Shown here in pieces: positions 1-6,998 of a stretch of DNA of 31,010 nucleotides. Within the stretch, counting starts at the first letter, position 1, and each line of letters opens with the position of its first letter. The translations under genes were made by a program, and so were the position numbers. The stretch lies in contig DASUBV010000345.1 of assembly GCA_035763085.1 (NCBI GenBank), positions 1-31,010 on the forward strand, written 5' to 3'. Source of the DNA: DASUBV01 sp035763085. GTDB taxonomy: Bacteria; Actinomycetota; Actinomycetes; Streptosporangiales; Streptosporangiaceae. Under the pieces are notes generated by a model. It made no database searches, was not told the origin of the DNA, and saw nothing but the letters and a program-made list of their open reading frames with translations.

Positions 1-102
1 CTGCCGCCACGCTGCCTGCCCGGCATCCGGCGGCCGGCGCGCAGTAGCCAGCCATTGTCAGTTGGTCACGAAACACTGCGGGCGGGGCGAATGTCAGGCA
101 CC

Positions 103-801
103 ATGGGGGACATGAACGCCGATCAGGTCGCCGCCTTACGCGTTCTGCTGGCGCCGACTGGCTGGCTGGACCTGACCCGGTCCTTCGCCCGGGCGCTGCG
201 GGACTTCTCCCGGACGCCAGAAGGACTGCTGGTGGTCGGCACGCCCGCCGACGAGCCCTGGCACATGACTGCTCACCTGGCCGATGAGGCCCGGCTGGCC
301 GAGATCCCCGAGCTGGCCCCCACCCTGGTGCGCTGGGCTCCCCCGGCCGGCGCGCCGCCGCACCTGCGGGTCGGCATCGACCGGCTCGCCGCGGCCGGCC
401 GGCACGAGACGCTGCTGGTGGTCAGCCCCGGCAGCGCTCCCGGCGAGCTGCTGGAGCGGGTCGCCGACGTGCGGCGGGCCGGGGCCCGGATCCTGGCCCT
501 GGACCGCGGCGACCCCGAGCTCGGCGCGATGGCCCACGAGGCGCTGGCGGTGCCCGACGGCACCGCGCCGCTGTCCTTCGACGCCGCCCAGCACCTGGTC
601 AGCGCGGCCGCCGGCGAGCCGCTGGAGCGCGGCGCCGGCCAGCGCAGCTCGCCGGGCCGCGGCGGGTATGCCCGCGGGGGCGGGCACCGCGCGCGGTCCG
701 GGGCGCCGGGCCTGCGCCGGGCCGGCGGCCCGTCGCTGCGCAGCCGCCTGGCCCAGCTGCTGGACGCGGTCAGCGGCCCCCCGCCGGGCCCGGCGGATTA
801 G
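103..801 (+). CDS. SIS-like domain protein of unknown function
   Basis: The product is about 232 aa from the ATG at 103. Alternative in-frame starts are TTG 55, ATG 91 and ATG 112, and none has a decisive ribosome binding site. The middle of the protein reads LLVVSPGSAPGELLERV, then a RAGARILALD strand and an ALAVP segment. This order resembles the phosphosugar-binding SIS fold (strand, Ser/Gly turn, helix, strand, 'VP' edge), but the sugar-binding Ser/Thr pattern is degenerate. The last 60 residues are rich in Gly, Arg and Pro and probably disordered. No signal peptide or membrane segment is visible. The gene converges on the hydrolase at 808 with only 6 bp between the stops. The reading frame looks real from its codon bias; the function is inferred only weakly. 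Confidence 0.6.
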   Translation: MGDMNADQVAALRVLLAPTGWLDLTRSFARALRDFSRTPEGLLVVGTPADEPWHMTAHLADEARLAEIPELAPTLVRWAPPAGAPPHLRVGIDRLAAAGRHETLLVVSPGSAPGELLERVADVRRAGARILALDRGDPELGAMAHEALAVPDGTAPLSFDAAQHLVSAAAGEPLERGAGQRSSPGRGGYARGGGHRARSGAPGLRRAGGPSLRSRLAQLLDAVSGPPPGPAD

Positions 802-807
802 CTGTAG

Positions 808-2217
808 CTAGGCGCCGGGGCGGCGCAGGAAGGCCAGCACGTCCTGCCAGGCACTGGTCTCGGCGGCCGAGTTGGCAAACATCGTGCCGCCCAGGGTGAG
901 CGTCCTGGCGGGGGTGGCGACGGTCACCGTGCCGACCTGGTAGGGAAATGCGGCGCCGGCGGCGTGGCCGGCGCCGCGGAACACGACCTCGTGGTGCGGA
1001 TACCGGTCATGGTCCTTTCCCAGCGTGCGCATGATCGCCGACGCGTAGCGCGGTGATGGCCAGAGCTGGTCAGCGGCGCCAGCGAGCAGCAGCACCGGTC
1101 CCCTGATCTTCTGCACCCTGATGACGGCTGCCGGGTTCAGCGCGGAGGCGGGATCGCCCAGCGGATTCGCCACGGGCAGCGGCTTGCCGTGCAGCGTCCA
1201 GGCCGGAGCAGTGACCGGCAGCATATGAGCCGGCGACACCGCGGGGTTGGTCACCGAGCTCGGTGAGCCGGCGATGACGGCGTGGATCAGCCCGGGAAAG
1301 TCGGCTCCGAGCAAGAGCGCGGCCTCGCTGCCCCGCGAGTCGCCGAACACGGCCAGGCGCCGCGCGTCGGCGCCGGGCCGGGAGCCGAGCCAGCGGGCCG
1401 CGCGCGCGAAGTACTCCAGCGGGATCCGGTGCAGCGCGTCCGGCAGGCCGGGCTCGCCGAAGTAGGCCAGCGCCAGGGCCGGGAATCCCCGGGAGGCCAG
1501 CAGCTCCGCGGCAGGCGCGGTGGCCAGGCCGCCCTCCGAGCCGCCGAACACCAGCACCGGAGGCCGCGTCCCGGCATGCGGCGCGGGGGCGCAGTACAGC
1601 CCGTAGAAACCGGAGCGTGCCACGGTGCGGCGGAAACAGGTGACGCCGGGCCCGGTCAGCTCGCGGCTCAGCGTGACGCTGGCGGGCCTGGCCCCGGGCG
1701 CCGATGCGGTCAGCGTGAGAACCTCGGGGTCGGACGGCCGGAGGCCGGCCGGCCCGCGGCGGGGCGCCAGCGCCTCGAACAGCCCCATGGCGTGCACGCC
1801 GCGGTAGCCCCCCGACACGGGCGCGGCCGCGGCGAGGTCCAGCACGGGCTGCCGGGCCGCGAACGTCGCGTGCGCGCGCCACTGCCCGTCGCGCGTCGCC
1901 AGCTGCAGGGTGACCCGGTCGCCGGGGTGCAGGCCGGTCACCCGGATGTCCAGCGGCACGTCATACAGCGACACCGGCTGGCTGACCTGCAGGCGCAGCT
2001 GCGCGGGCGGCGCAGCCGCGCTGCTGGTGCAGCCAGCGGCAGCGAGCGCGGCCAGCACGGTGACTAGAGCCAGCAGGCGGCCGCCTGCTGAGGAGCGCCG
2101 AAACCGGCTGCGAGCTGGCCGCCTGAAGTTCCCCGTCAGCCGGGACCCGGCGCCGGATCCCGGCAGCCCGGGCTCGCCCGGAAACCCGCTCACGGAACGA
2201 GGTGCCTGACTGGTCAT
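808..2217 (-). CDS. Lipoprotein alpha/beta-hydrolase, acyl-CoA thioesterase/BAAT-like
   Basis: The product is 469 aa from the ATG at 2217, which has AGGAG four bases upstream; the open frame continues to 2538 but has no better start. A hydrophobic stretch (about 48-62) ends in a lipobox (LAAAGC, Cys63), so the protein is probably a membrane-anchored extracytoplasmic lipoprotein. Residues about 72-180 look like the beta-sandwich N-terminal domain of acyl-CoA thioesterases and bile-acid-CoA:amino-acid N-acyltransferases. Residues about 215-465 are the alpha/beta-hydrolase domain, with oxyanion region FGGSEGG, nucleophile elbow GDSRGS (Ser294), Asp383 and His418. Mammalian BAAT uses Cys as nucleophile; Ser here suggests a thioesterase or esterase. 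The region before the hydrophobic segment is unusually long (about 47 residues, Arg-rich). The substrate cannot be predicted. Confidence 0.8.
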   Translation of the reverse strand: MTSQAPRSVSGFPGEPGLPGSGAGSRLTGNFRRPARSRFRRSSAGGRLLALVTVLAALAAAGCTSSAAAPPAQLRLQVSQPVSLYDVPLDIRVTGLHPGDRVTLQLATRDGQWRAHATFAARQPVLDLAAAAPVSGGYRGVHAMGLFEALAPRRGPAGLRPSDPEVLTLTASAPGARPASVTLSRELTGPGVTCFRRTVARSGFYGLYCAPAPHAGTRPPVLVFGGSEGGLATAPAAELLASRGFPALALAYFGEPGLPDALHRIPLEYFARAARWLGSRPGADARRLAVFGDSRGSEAALLLGADFPGLIHAVIAGSPSSVTNPAVSPAHMLPVTAPAWTLHGKPLPVANPLGDPASALNPAAVIRVQKIRGPVLLLAGAADQLWPSPRYASAIMRTLGKDHDRYPHHEVVFRGAGHAAGAAFPYQVGTVTVATPARTLTLGGTMFANSAAETSAWQDVLAFLRRPGA

Positions 2218-2543
2218 CACACTCCTGCCGCCTGGCAGCAGAGCATACGCTCGCCCGCTCTGGGGCGGTATGGGCGCGACGCGCCGGCCTGGCCCGATCC
2301 GGGCACGAGCGGGCGGATCGGCCCCTATCCTGAGAGCCGGCGCCAGCCGCATCGCCGGCCGGGGATGGGCTGGCCGCGGCGCCCGTGTCCGTACGCGCCG
2401 TTCGGCGCCGGCGGCGCCGGGGTCGCCGCCATGGCGCCTGCGGGAGTTCAGTGACTGGTTCCCCGCGGTTGTCACCACCGCGACCTGGTATTCAGGCATC
2501 GATGACAGGCTGCCGGTGCACCGGCAGCGAAAGGGCATAGCGG
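2218..2543. other. 326-bp divergent intergenic region
   Basis: This non-coding stretch lies between the hydrolase (leftward) and the phosphodiesterase gene (rightward). It holds the hydrolase ribosome binding site at its left end, a 6-bp stem with a 7-nt loop (CGCGGT at 2464-2469, ACCGCG at 2477-2482) and a perfect 20-bp palindrome at 2509-2528. No convincing -35/-10 pair was seen. Open frames that cross it are extensions without good starts. Confidence 0.6.
2509..2528. repeat. Perfect 20-bp palindrome upstream of the phosphodiesterase gene
   Basis: GCTGCCGGTGCACCGGCAGC equals its own reverse complement and ends 15 bp before the ATG at 2544. It could be a dimeric regulator's operator. As RNA it could form a hairpin next to the ribosome binding region (AAAGGG at 2530-2535). 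No regulator gene is adjacent. Confidence 0.6.
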
Positions 2544-3380
2544 ATGGCCGTAACCCGGCAGCACGGCAGGGACCTGGCGAGCGTCTCGGCGCACATGGGC
2601 GGCGGCGAGCATGCCCGGCCCGCCACCTACGAGGCCTATGAGTCGGCGCCCGCCACCGGCGCGGAGTACGTGGAGTTCGATATCCGCCGGACCGGTGACG
2701 GGGTCCTGGTGGTCCATCACGACGCGCGGGCCCGCGGCCGCCTGCTCGGCGACCTCAGCTATGCCAGCCTGTGCGAGCTGGCCGGGTACCGGGTCCCGCT
2801 GGTGCGCGACGCCATGCGGCTGGCCGCGCCCCGCGCCGCCGGTCACCTGGACCTGAAGGAGACCGGCTACGAGGCCGAGGTCATCGCCCTGGCCGAGACC
2901 GAGCTCGGGGCCGGCAACTTCATCGCCACCACCCTGGAGGACGTCTCGGTCACGGCCATCAAGCGGCAGTTCCCGCAGGTCCGGACGGCCCTGTCGCTGG
3001 GCCGCGACGTCCGCGGGCTGCCCTGGGCGCGGCGCGCGCAGGTGCGCGCCAGCGAGCTGTTCCCGCTGGCGCGGATCCGCGCCAGCGGCGCCGACTGGGT
3101 GGCCGTGCATCACCGGCTGGCCCGGCTGAGCGTGCTGCGGACCTGCGCCGAGCACGGCATCGGCGTGATGGTGTGGACGGTCGACTCCGACCGGCTGATG
3201 GACGCGCTGATCGCCGACCAGCGGGTGGACGTGCTGATCACCAACCGGCCCGGCCGGGCGCTGCGCCGGCGGGCGAGGCTGGCCTGCGCCGCCGGGCCGG
3301 CCGTTGACCTGGCCGCGCCCGCCCCGGACCTGGAGGCCGAGCCGGACGCCGGACGCCTGGCGGCCGTGCGGGCCCGGTAG
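2544..3380 (+). CDS. Glycerophosphodiester phosphodiesterase family protein
   Basis: The product is 278 aa. Family members hydrolyse glycerophosphodiesters to glycerol-3-phosphate and an alcohol in a TIM barrel. The family signature is visible: AHMGG (His17), EFDIRRTGDG (Glu44 and Asp46 as metal ligands), VVHHD (His59 as second catalytic His), HLDLKE (Lys105), and near the C-terminus the MVWTVDS and DVLITNRPG strands. The usual N-terminal HRG motif is HMG here, so the Arg that contacts phosphate is missing, and the following 'APENT' box has become ARPATY. Both catalytic His residues and the acidic metal ligands are kept. No signal peptide is seen, so it is likely cytoplasmic. The ATG at 2544 has AAAGGG 8 nt upstream. 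Activity may be altered by the HMG change. Confidence 0.85.
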   Translation: MAVTRQHGRDLASVSAHMGGGEHARPATYEAYESAPATGAEYVEFDIRRTGDGVLVVHHDARARGRLLGDLSYASLCELAGYRVPLVRDAMRLAAPRAAGHLDLKETGYEAEVIALAETELGAGNFIATTLEDVSVTAIKRQFPQVRTALSLGRDVRGLPWARRAQVRASELFPLARIRASGADWVAVHHRLARLSVLRTCAEHGIGVMVWTVDSDRLMDALIADQRVDVLITNRPGRALRRRARLACAAGPAVDLAAPAPDLEAEPDAGRLAAVRAR

Positions 3381-3399
3381 CGATCAGCCCCGGCGCGGG

Positions 3400-4260
3400 T
3401 CAGGCGTCGAGGCTGAGCACCATGGTCGGCGTCTTGATGACGTGATCGTCGCGCAGCGGCCGGACGGCCGTGCCGATCGCGAAGAACTCGGTGGTGTGCG
3501 AGCCCCAGGTATGGCTGTGCTGGCGCAGCTGGACGCCCACGATGCCCTCGGCGTGCAGTTCCTCGGCCTCGGCCTGCATCCGGGCCATGGCCAGCTCGCG
3601 CGCGTCATACAGCGCCTGGGTGAACTGCTCGATCTCCACATTGCGCCCGATGTTGCTCATCTTGGCGCCGAGCCGCTGGTGCGCGATGTGGTAGACACAG
3701 CTGCCCATGACCATGCCCAGCGGCGCGTAGCCGGCCCGGATCAGCGTCCAGAAGTCCTGCCCGGACAGGTCAGAGGTGAACGGCATGCCCTTGTTGTTCA
3801 GCCAGCTGGCCACCCCGCCGCCGCCCGCGTCGGCCTCCCCCTTGACCGCCGTGCCGACCGCGATGAACTCGGCGATGTCGGCGCCGAACTCCTTCATCTC
3901 CACGTCCAGCCGGACGCCCACCACGCCGTCGGCGCCGAGCGCCTTGGCCTCGGCCTCCATCCGGGTCATGGCCAGCTCGCGGGCGTGGTACATCGCCTGC
4001 GACAGCACGTCGAGCTCCTGGCTCTTGCCCCACCGGGCCACCTGCAGCCCGACGTGGTAGATCGAGCTGCCCAGCACCAGCCCGAGCGGCCGGAACCCGA
4101 CCTCCCGGACCAGCAGGAACTCGTTCACTGACAGGTCGGAGGTGAAGATGCCGCCCGGCTGGCCGGGACGCAGCTCCGCCAGCCGGCGGATCGCGTCCTG
4201 CGGGACTCCGGCCATGTCGGGGCCGGCGCTCTCCTGCTGGAGGCTGTGCTGGTCGGTCAT
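3400..4260 (-). CDS. Tandem double YbjQ-like (putative heavy-metal-binding) protein
   Basis: The product is 286 aa from the ATG at 4260, with GGGAG upstream. It contains two copies of a YbjQ/UPF0145-like domain, roughly residues 38-140 and 155-275. Each copy shows the order FTSDLS..(E/D)F, a G(F/Y).PLG.V(L/M)GS..YH(V/I) strand, a long ALYDARELAM.RM.AEA helix, then GA(D/E)G(V/I)VGV.L and a (V/F).A(V/I)GTAV end. This family forms small oligomeric proteins often annotated as heavy-metal-binding, with no established reaction. No signal peptide or membrane segment is present. It is the second gene of a minus-strand pair, 16 bp after the stop of a paralogue, so the two are probably co-transcribed. 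Confidence 0.8.
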   Translation of the reverse strand: MTDQHSLQQESAGPDMAGVPQDAIRRLAELRPGQPGGIFTSDLSVNEFLLVREVGFRPLGLVLGSSIYHVGLQVARWGKSQELDVLSQAMYHARELAMTRMEAEAKALGADGVVGVRLDVEMKEFGADIAEFIAVGTAVKGEADAGGGGVASWLNNKGMPFTSDLSGQDFWTLIRAGYAPLGMVMGSCVYHIAHQRLGAKMSNIGRNVEIEQFTQALYDARELAMARMQAEAEELHAEGIVGVQLRQHSHTWGSHTTEFFAIGTAVRPLRDDHVIKTPTMVLSLDA

Positions 4261-4276
4261 CGTGCTCCCATTCGTG

Positions 4277-5203
4277 TCAGGGGCCCAGCCGGACCCGCGC
4301 GGCCTGACGGCGCTGCGGGTCCAGTGACATGATCGCCAGCGGCTCGGGCTGGCGGCCTTGCGCCTGGCGGAACCGGGCGATCGCCGTGCCGATGATCGTC
4401 GCCTCGACGATGTGGTCGCGGCGGCTCTCCTGCATCGGGCATTCCCGTTCCCGGACTTTCACGTCCATTTCCTGCACGACCACGCCGTCCGCGCCGGTCC
4501 GGGTGACATCGCGCTCCAGCTGGATGCGCGCGTCGTGCCGGGTCTGGTTGATCAGGTCGGTGTAGCCGTGCACCTCGGTGTTGCCGCTGCCCCACCGGGT
4601 CTGGGTCACGGTCAGCCAGTCGTCATGGCGCGATCCCACCGAGATGCCCAGCACCAGGCCGGCCGGCGCCCAGCCGGACATGATCAGCTTCGCGAAGTCC
4701 TGGCCGGACAGGTCGGAGGCGAACGGCTGGCGCAGCGGGGCCGCGCCCGGAGCGCGGACGGCCGTGCCGATGGCCTTGAACTCCAGCCCGCCCGCCGGGA
4801 AGCCGCCGATGGTGAGCCGGACCCCGACCACCCCGTGCCCGCCCAGCTCGGTGCACTCCGACTCCATCCGGCCGATCGCGGAACGGCGCGCGGTGTACAG
4901 GGCCTGGACCATCGGGCCGAAGGAGCCCAGCGAGGACGTCCCGGATACGGCGGTGACGCCGCGCGCCGGGGTCATGAAGCCCCCGTACCCGGCCCAGCTG
5001 CCGGGGCAGGCCCAGCCGCCGGTGTAGCCGATGTTGTACACCGCGGCGCCGAGCACCTGGCCGACCGGCTCGAAGCCGGCCGCCCGGATGGCGGCGAACT
5101 CGTCGGCGGACAGCGCCGAACTCCAGGTGCCGCTGCCGCGGATCTCGGTCATCCGGGCCTCGGCAGCAGGCGGCAGGCCGTCCTCAGGATGCTGCCCCGT
5201 CAC
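4277..5203 (-). CDS. Tandem double YbjQ-like protein, paralogue of the next gene
   Basis: The product is 308 aa from the GTG at 5203, preceded by GGGAGGGG. It has two YbjQ-like units: residues about 24-150 (SALSADEFAAIRAAGFEP, ALYTARRSAIGRMESE, GHGVVGVRL, FKAIGTAVR) and about 160-285 (SDLSGQDFAKLIMSGWAP, DARIQLERDV, GADGVVVQEMDV, IIGTAIARF). The second unit is more divergent than the others and contains a Cys (RECPMQ). It lies upstream of the similar double-domain gene, so the pair carries four related domains, probably from internal plus tandem duplication. The role is unknown; a heterocomplex with the neighbour is possible but is inference. Confidence 0.75.
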   Translation of the reverse strand: MTGQHPEDGLPPAAEARMTEIRGSGTWSSALSADEFAAIRAAGFEPVGQVLGAAVYNIGYTGGWACPGSWAGYGGFMTPARGVTAVSGTSSLGSFGPMVQALYTARRSAIGRMESECTELGGHGVVGVRLTIGGFPAGGLEFKAIGTAVRAPGAAPLRQPFASDLSGQDFAKLIMSGWAPAGLVLGISVGSRHDDWLTVTQTRWGSGNTEVHGYTDLINQTRHDARIQLERDVTRTGADGVVVQEMDVKVRERECPMQESRRDHIVEATIIGTAIARFRQAQGRQPEPLAIMSLDPQRRQAARVRLGP

Positions 5204-5264
5204 CGCATGCCCCTCCCGGCCGGCCCGGCTGGCTGTCCAGGCTCACGATACCGGCCAGGAGGCG

Positions 5265-5435
5265 TCAGTCGTCCTGCGCGTCCCACTGCTTATTGCGCTC
5301 CTCGACGGTCTCCAGCGCCCGGGCTGCCGCCTCGCGGGTCGGGTAGGGGCCCAGCCGGTCCTTGCCTGGGCAGCCGTCGTCGGGCTCCACGGTGTTGTGC
5401 CGCAGACAGAACCACCAATTCTGGTCTTCTCCCAT
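5265..5435 (-). CDS. Small conserved actinobacterial protein (56 aa)
   Basis: The open frame extends upstream to 5666, but that extension is antisense to map. The compact product starting MGEDQNWWFCLRHNTVEP at 5435 matches my recollection of a widespread actinobacterial small protein of this length (W(Y/F)CL.H..VEP..GC..KDRLGPY.T...AA.AL). Two Cys residues (in FCLRH and DGCPG) with nearby His residues could form a small metal site; the second half resembles a short SPOR-like or helical segment. It is divergent from map. The two start codons overlap within the CCATGG palindrome if map starts at 5434, and lie 19 bp apart if map starts at 5455. Function unknown. Confidence 0.75.
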   Translation of the reverse strand: MGEDQNWWFCLRHNTVEPDDGCPGKDRLGPYPTREAAARALETVEERNKQWDAQDD

Positions 5436-5440
5436 GGCAC

Positions 5441-5446
5441 TACAAT
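5441..5446 (+). promoter_or_regulatory. Putative -10 element (TACAAT) of map
   Basis: TACAAT lies 8 bp before the ATG at 5455, a spacing expected for a leaderless or nearly leaderless actinobacterial mRNA. No clear -35 hexamer is seen. There is no Shine-Dalgarno sequence before 5455, which agrees with leaderless translation and favours 5455 over the ATG at 5434. Confidence 0.45.
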
Positions 5447-5454
5447 TCCAGATC

Positions 5455-6303
5455 ATGACAGCCACACTCCAGCCCGGCAGGATCTCTCCGCCCCGGCAGG
5501 TCCCGGCGAGCATCCCGCGCCCGGAGTACGTGGGCCGCAAGTACCCGCGGACCGGCGAGCCGGAGGTCAAGGACGCCGGGACGATCGAGCGGATGCGGGT
5601 GGCCAGCCAGCTGGCCGCCCGGGCGCTGGAGGAGGTCGGGCGGCACGTGGTGCCCGGCGTCACCACCGATGAGCTGGACCGGGTCGGCCACGAGTTCCTG
5701 ATCGGCCACGGGGCCTACCCCTCCACCCTGGGCTACCGCGGCTACCCCAAGTCGCTGTGCACCTCGCTGAATGAGGTCATCTGCCACGGCATCCCCGACG
5801 ACACCGAGGTCGCCGACGGCGACATCGTCAACATCGACATCACCGCCTACATCGGCGGCGTGCACGGGGACACGAACGCGACATTCCTGGCCGGCGAGGT
5901 CGATGAGGAGTCCCGGCTGCTGGTCGAGCGGACCCGCGAGGCGATGATGCGCGGGGTGCGGGCCGTGGCGCCCGGACGGCCGCTGAACGCGATCGGCCGG
6001 GTCATCGAGTCCTACGCCCGCCGGTTCGGCTACGGCGTGGTACGCGACTTCACCGGGCACGGCATCGGCACGACCTTCCACTCCGGCCTGGTCGTGCCGC
6101 ACTTCGACGACCCGGATACCACCATCACGATGGAGCCGGGGATGACCTTCACCATCGAGCCGATGCTGACCCTGGGCACGATCGACTACGACATCTGGCG
6201 GGACGGCTGGACCGTGGTGACCGCCGACGCCCGGCGCACGGCGCAGTTCGAGCACACTCTGCTGGTCACCGCCGACGGCTACGAGATCCTGACCCTGCCC
6301 TGA
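5455..6303 (+). CDS. map: Methionine aminopeptidase, type I
   Basis: The product is 282 aa from the ATG at 5455; an upstream in-frame ATG at 5434 would add 7 residues. The enzyme removes the N-terminal Met from nascent proteins in the cytoplasm. All five metal ligands of the pita-bread fold are visible: Asp128 (NIDIT), Asp139 (HGDTNA), His202 (GHGIG), Glu235 (TIEP) and Glu266 (FEH), plus the substrate-contacting His111 (CHGIP). The N-terminal extension (about 40 residues, with PASIPRPEYVG) is typical of one of the two or more actinobacterial map paralogues and carries a proline-rich putative ribosome-binding segment. The full-length catalytic domain is intact, and the gene is divergent from the 56-aa gene. 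Confidence 0.95.
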   Translation: MTATLQPGRISPPRQVPASIPRPEYVGRKYPRTGEPEVKDAGTIERMRVASQLAARALEEVGRHVVPGVTTDELDRVGHEFLIGHGAYPSTLGYRGYPKSLCTSLNEVICHGIPDDTEVADGDIVNIDITAYIGGVHGDTNATFLAGEVDEESRLLVERTREAMMRGVRAVAPGRPLNAIGRVIESYARRFGYGVVRDFTGHGIGTTFHSGLVVPHFDDPDTTITMEPGMTFTIEPMLTLGTIDYDIWRDGWTVVTADARRTAQFEHTLLVTADGYEILTLP

Positions 6304-6320
6304 CCGGGCAGGCGCCCGGC

Positions 6321-6593
6321 TCAGGTCCCGGCACCGCCGCTGCCGCCGCCCGGCTCGCGGCGGGCAGACGGGTCCACGAACGTCCCGCGGCCCTGCCGGG
6401 TGATGATCAGGCCGCGGTCGCGCAGCACGGCCATGGAGTGGCGGACGGTCTGGTAGGCCACCCCGTACTCCTCGGCCAGGTCGCGCTCGGCGGGCAGCTT
6501 CTGGGTGATCTCCCCCGCCTCGATGCGCGTGGCGATGTCGTTGGCCACCTGTATATAGGTGAAGTCCGGGCCAAGCGGATCGATCTTTCCCAC
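6321..6593 (-). CDS. Small single-domain GntR-family regulator
   Basis: The product is 90 aa from a GTG at 6593. Almost all of it is one GntR winged-helix domain: IQVANDIATRIEAGEI, then LPAERDLAEEYGVAYQTVRHSMAVLRDRGLI and the wing RQGRGTFV. There is no C-terminal ligand-binding domain, only a Gly-rich tail, so it may act as a constitutive DNA-binding dimer. The GTG has no Shine-Dalgarno sequence, but TAGGTT lies exactly 6 nt upstream (6600-6605, minus strand) with TTTACG 16 bp further, which suggests a leaderless transcript. It is divergent from the small gene at 6697, and the inverted repeats between them are its likely operators. Confidence 0.85.
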   Translation of the reverse strand: MGKIDPLGPDFTYIQVANDIATRIEAGEITQKLPAERDLAEEYGVAYQTVRHSMAVLRDRGLIITRQGRGTFVDPSARREPGGGSGGAGT

Positions 6594-6599
6594 CCGCTC

Positions 6600-6627
6600 A
6601 ACCTAGACAGTCCTCTAGCTGCGTAAA
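6600..6627 (-). promoter_or_regulatory. Putative promoter of the small GntR gene
   Basis: On the minus strand, TTTACG (6627-6622) is followed by a 16-bp spacer and TAGGTT (6605-6600), then 6 nt to the GTG start. This fits a sigma-70-like promoter with leaderless output. Confidence 0.5.
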
Positions 6628-6642
6628 CCTCGGCTAGCTCCT

Positions 6643-6689
6643 AGTGCTATAGAGCATCTATAGCACTCATGGCCTTAGATGCTCTATAG
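6643..6689. promoter_or_regulatory. Inverted-repeat operator region between divergent genes
   Basis: AGTGCTATAGA (6643-6653) and TCTATAGCACT (6657-6667) are perfect 11-bp inverted arms around GCA. A third element, TAGATGCTCTATAG (6676-6689), is the exact reverse complement of 6647-6660. The array sits between the divergent promoters of the GntR gene and the gene at 6697, and its right end overlaps the -10 of the latter. It is a strong candidate for autoregulatory GntR binding. Confidence 0.65.
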
Positions 6690-6690
6690 T
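6685..6690 (+). promoter_or_regulatory. Putative -10 element (TATAGT), leaderless gene at 6697
   Basis: TATAGT is followed by GAGGCC and then the ATG at 6697, a 6-bp gap that would place the start of transcription at or next to the start codon. It overlaps the right-hand inverted repeat, so repressor binding would block it. Confidence 0.5.
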
Positions 6691-6696
6691 GAGGCC

Positions 6697-6939
6697 ATGG
6701 CCAACCGGAATCCCGACTGGTGGCCGCATGCGGCCGAGTTTCCGCACTGGGAAGTCTGGCGCGAGGTGGATCGGCTGTACTACGCGCGCCTGAGCGGAAG
6801 CGAGCCGCAGATGGTGGTCCGCGGCGAGGACGTCGTGGATCTCCGGGACCAGGTCCGGGCCGCGGAACTGCGCGCCGGGACTTGCGAGCCCGGCCCCGGG
6901 TGGCCGGGGCGGCCAGGGGCAGCCGGCCGTCCCGGCTAG
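6697..6939 (+). CDS. Small conserved protein paired with a GntR regulator
   Basis: The product is 80 aa from the ATG at 6697; an in-frame ATG at 6679 lies inside the operator repeat and is less likely. The sequence is acidic and rich in Trp (DWWPHAAEFPHWEVWREVDRLYYARL), then VVRGEDVVDLRDQVRAAEL, then a Pro/Gly/Arg tail. I recall similar short proteins in many actinomycetes, often beside small GntR genes, but no function is established. There is no signal peptide or membrane helix. The divergent arrangement and shared operator suggest that the GntR protein controls it. Confidence 0.7.
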   Translation: MANRNPDWWPHAAEFPHWEVWREVDRLYYARLSGSEPQMVVRGEDVVDLRDQVRAAELRAGTCEPGPGWPGRPGAAGRPG

Positions 6940-6998
6940 GCCGGGAGTGAAGCACGTCGCTGGCAGTCCCCGGCGGCGGGCCACCGGCCCGGCCCGGC

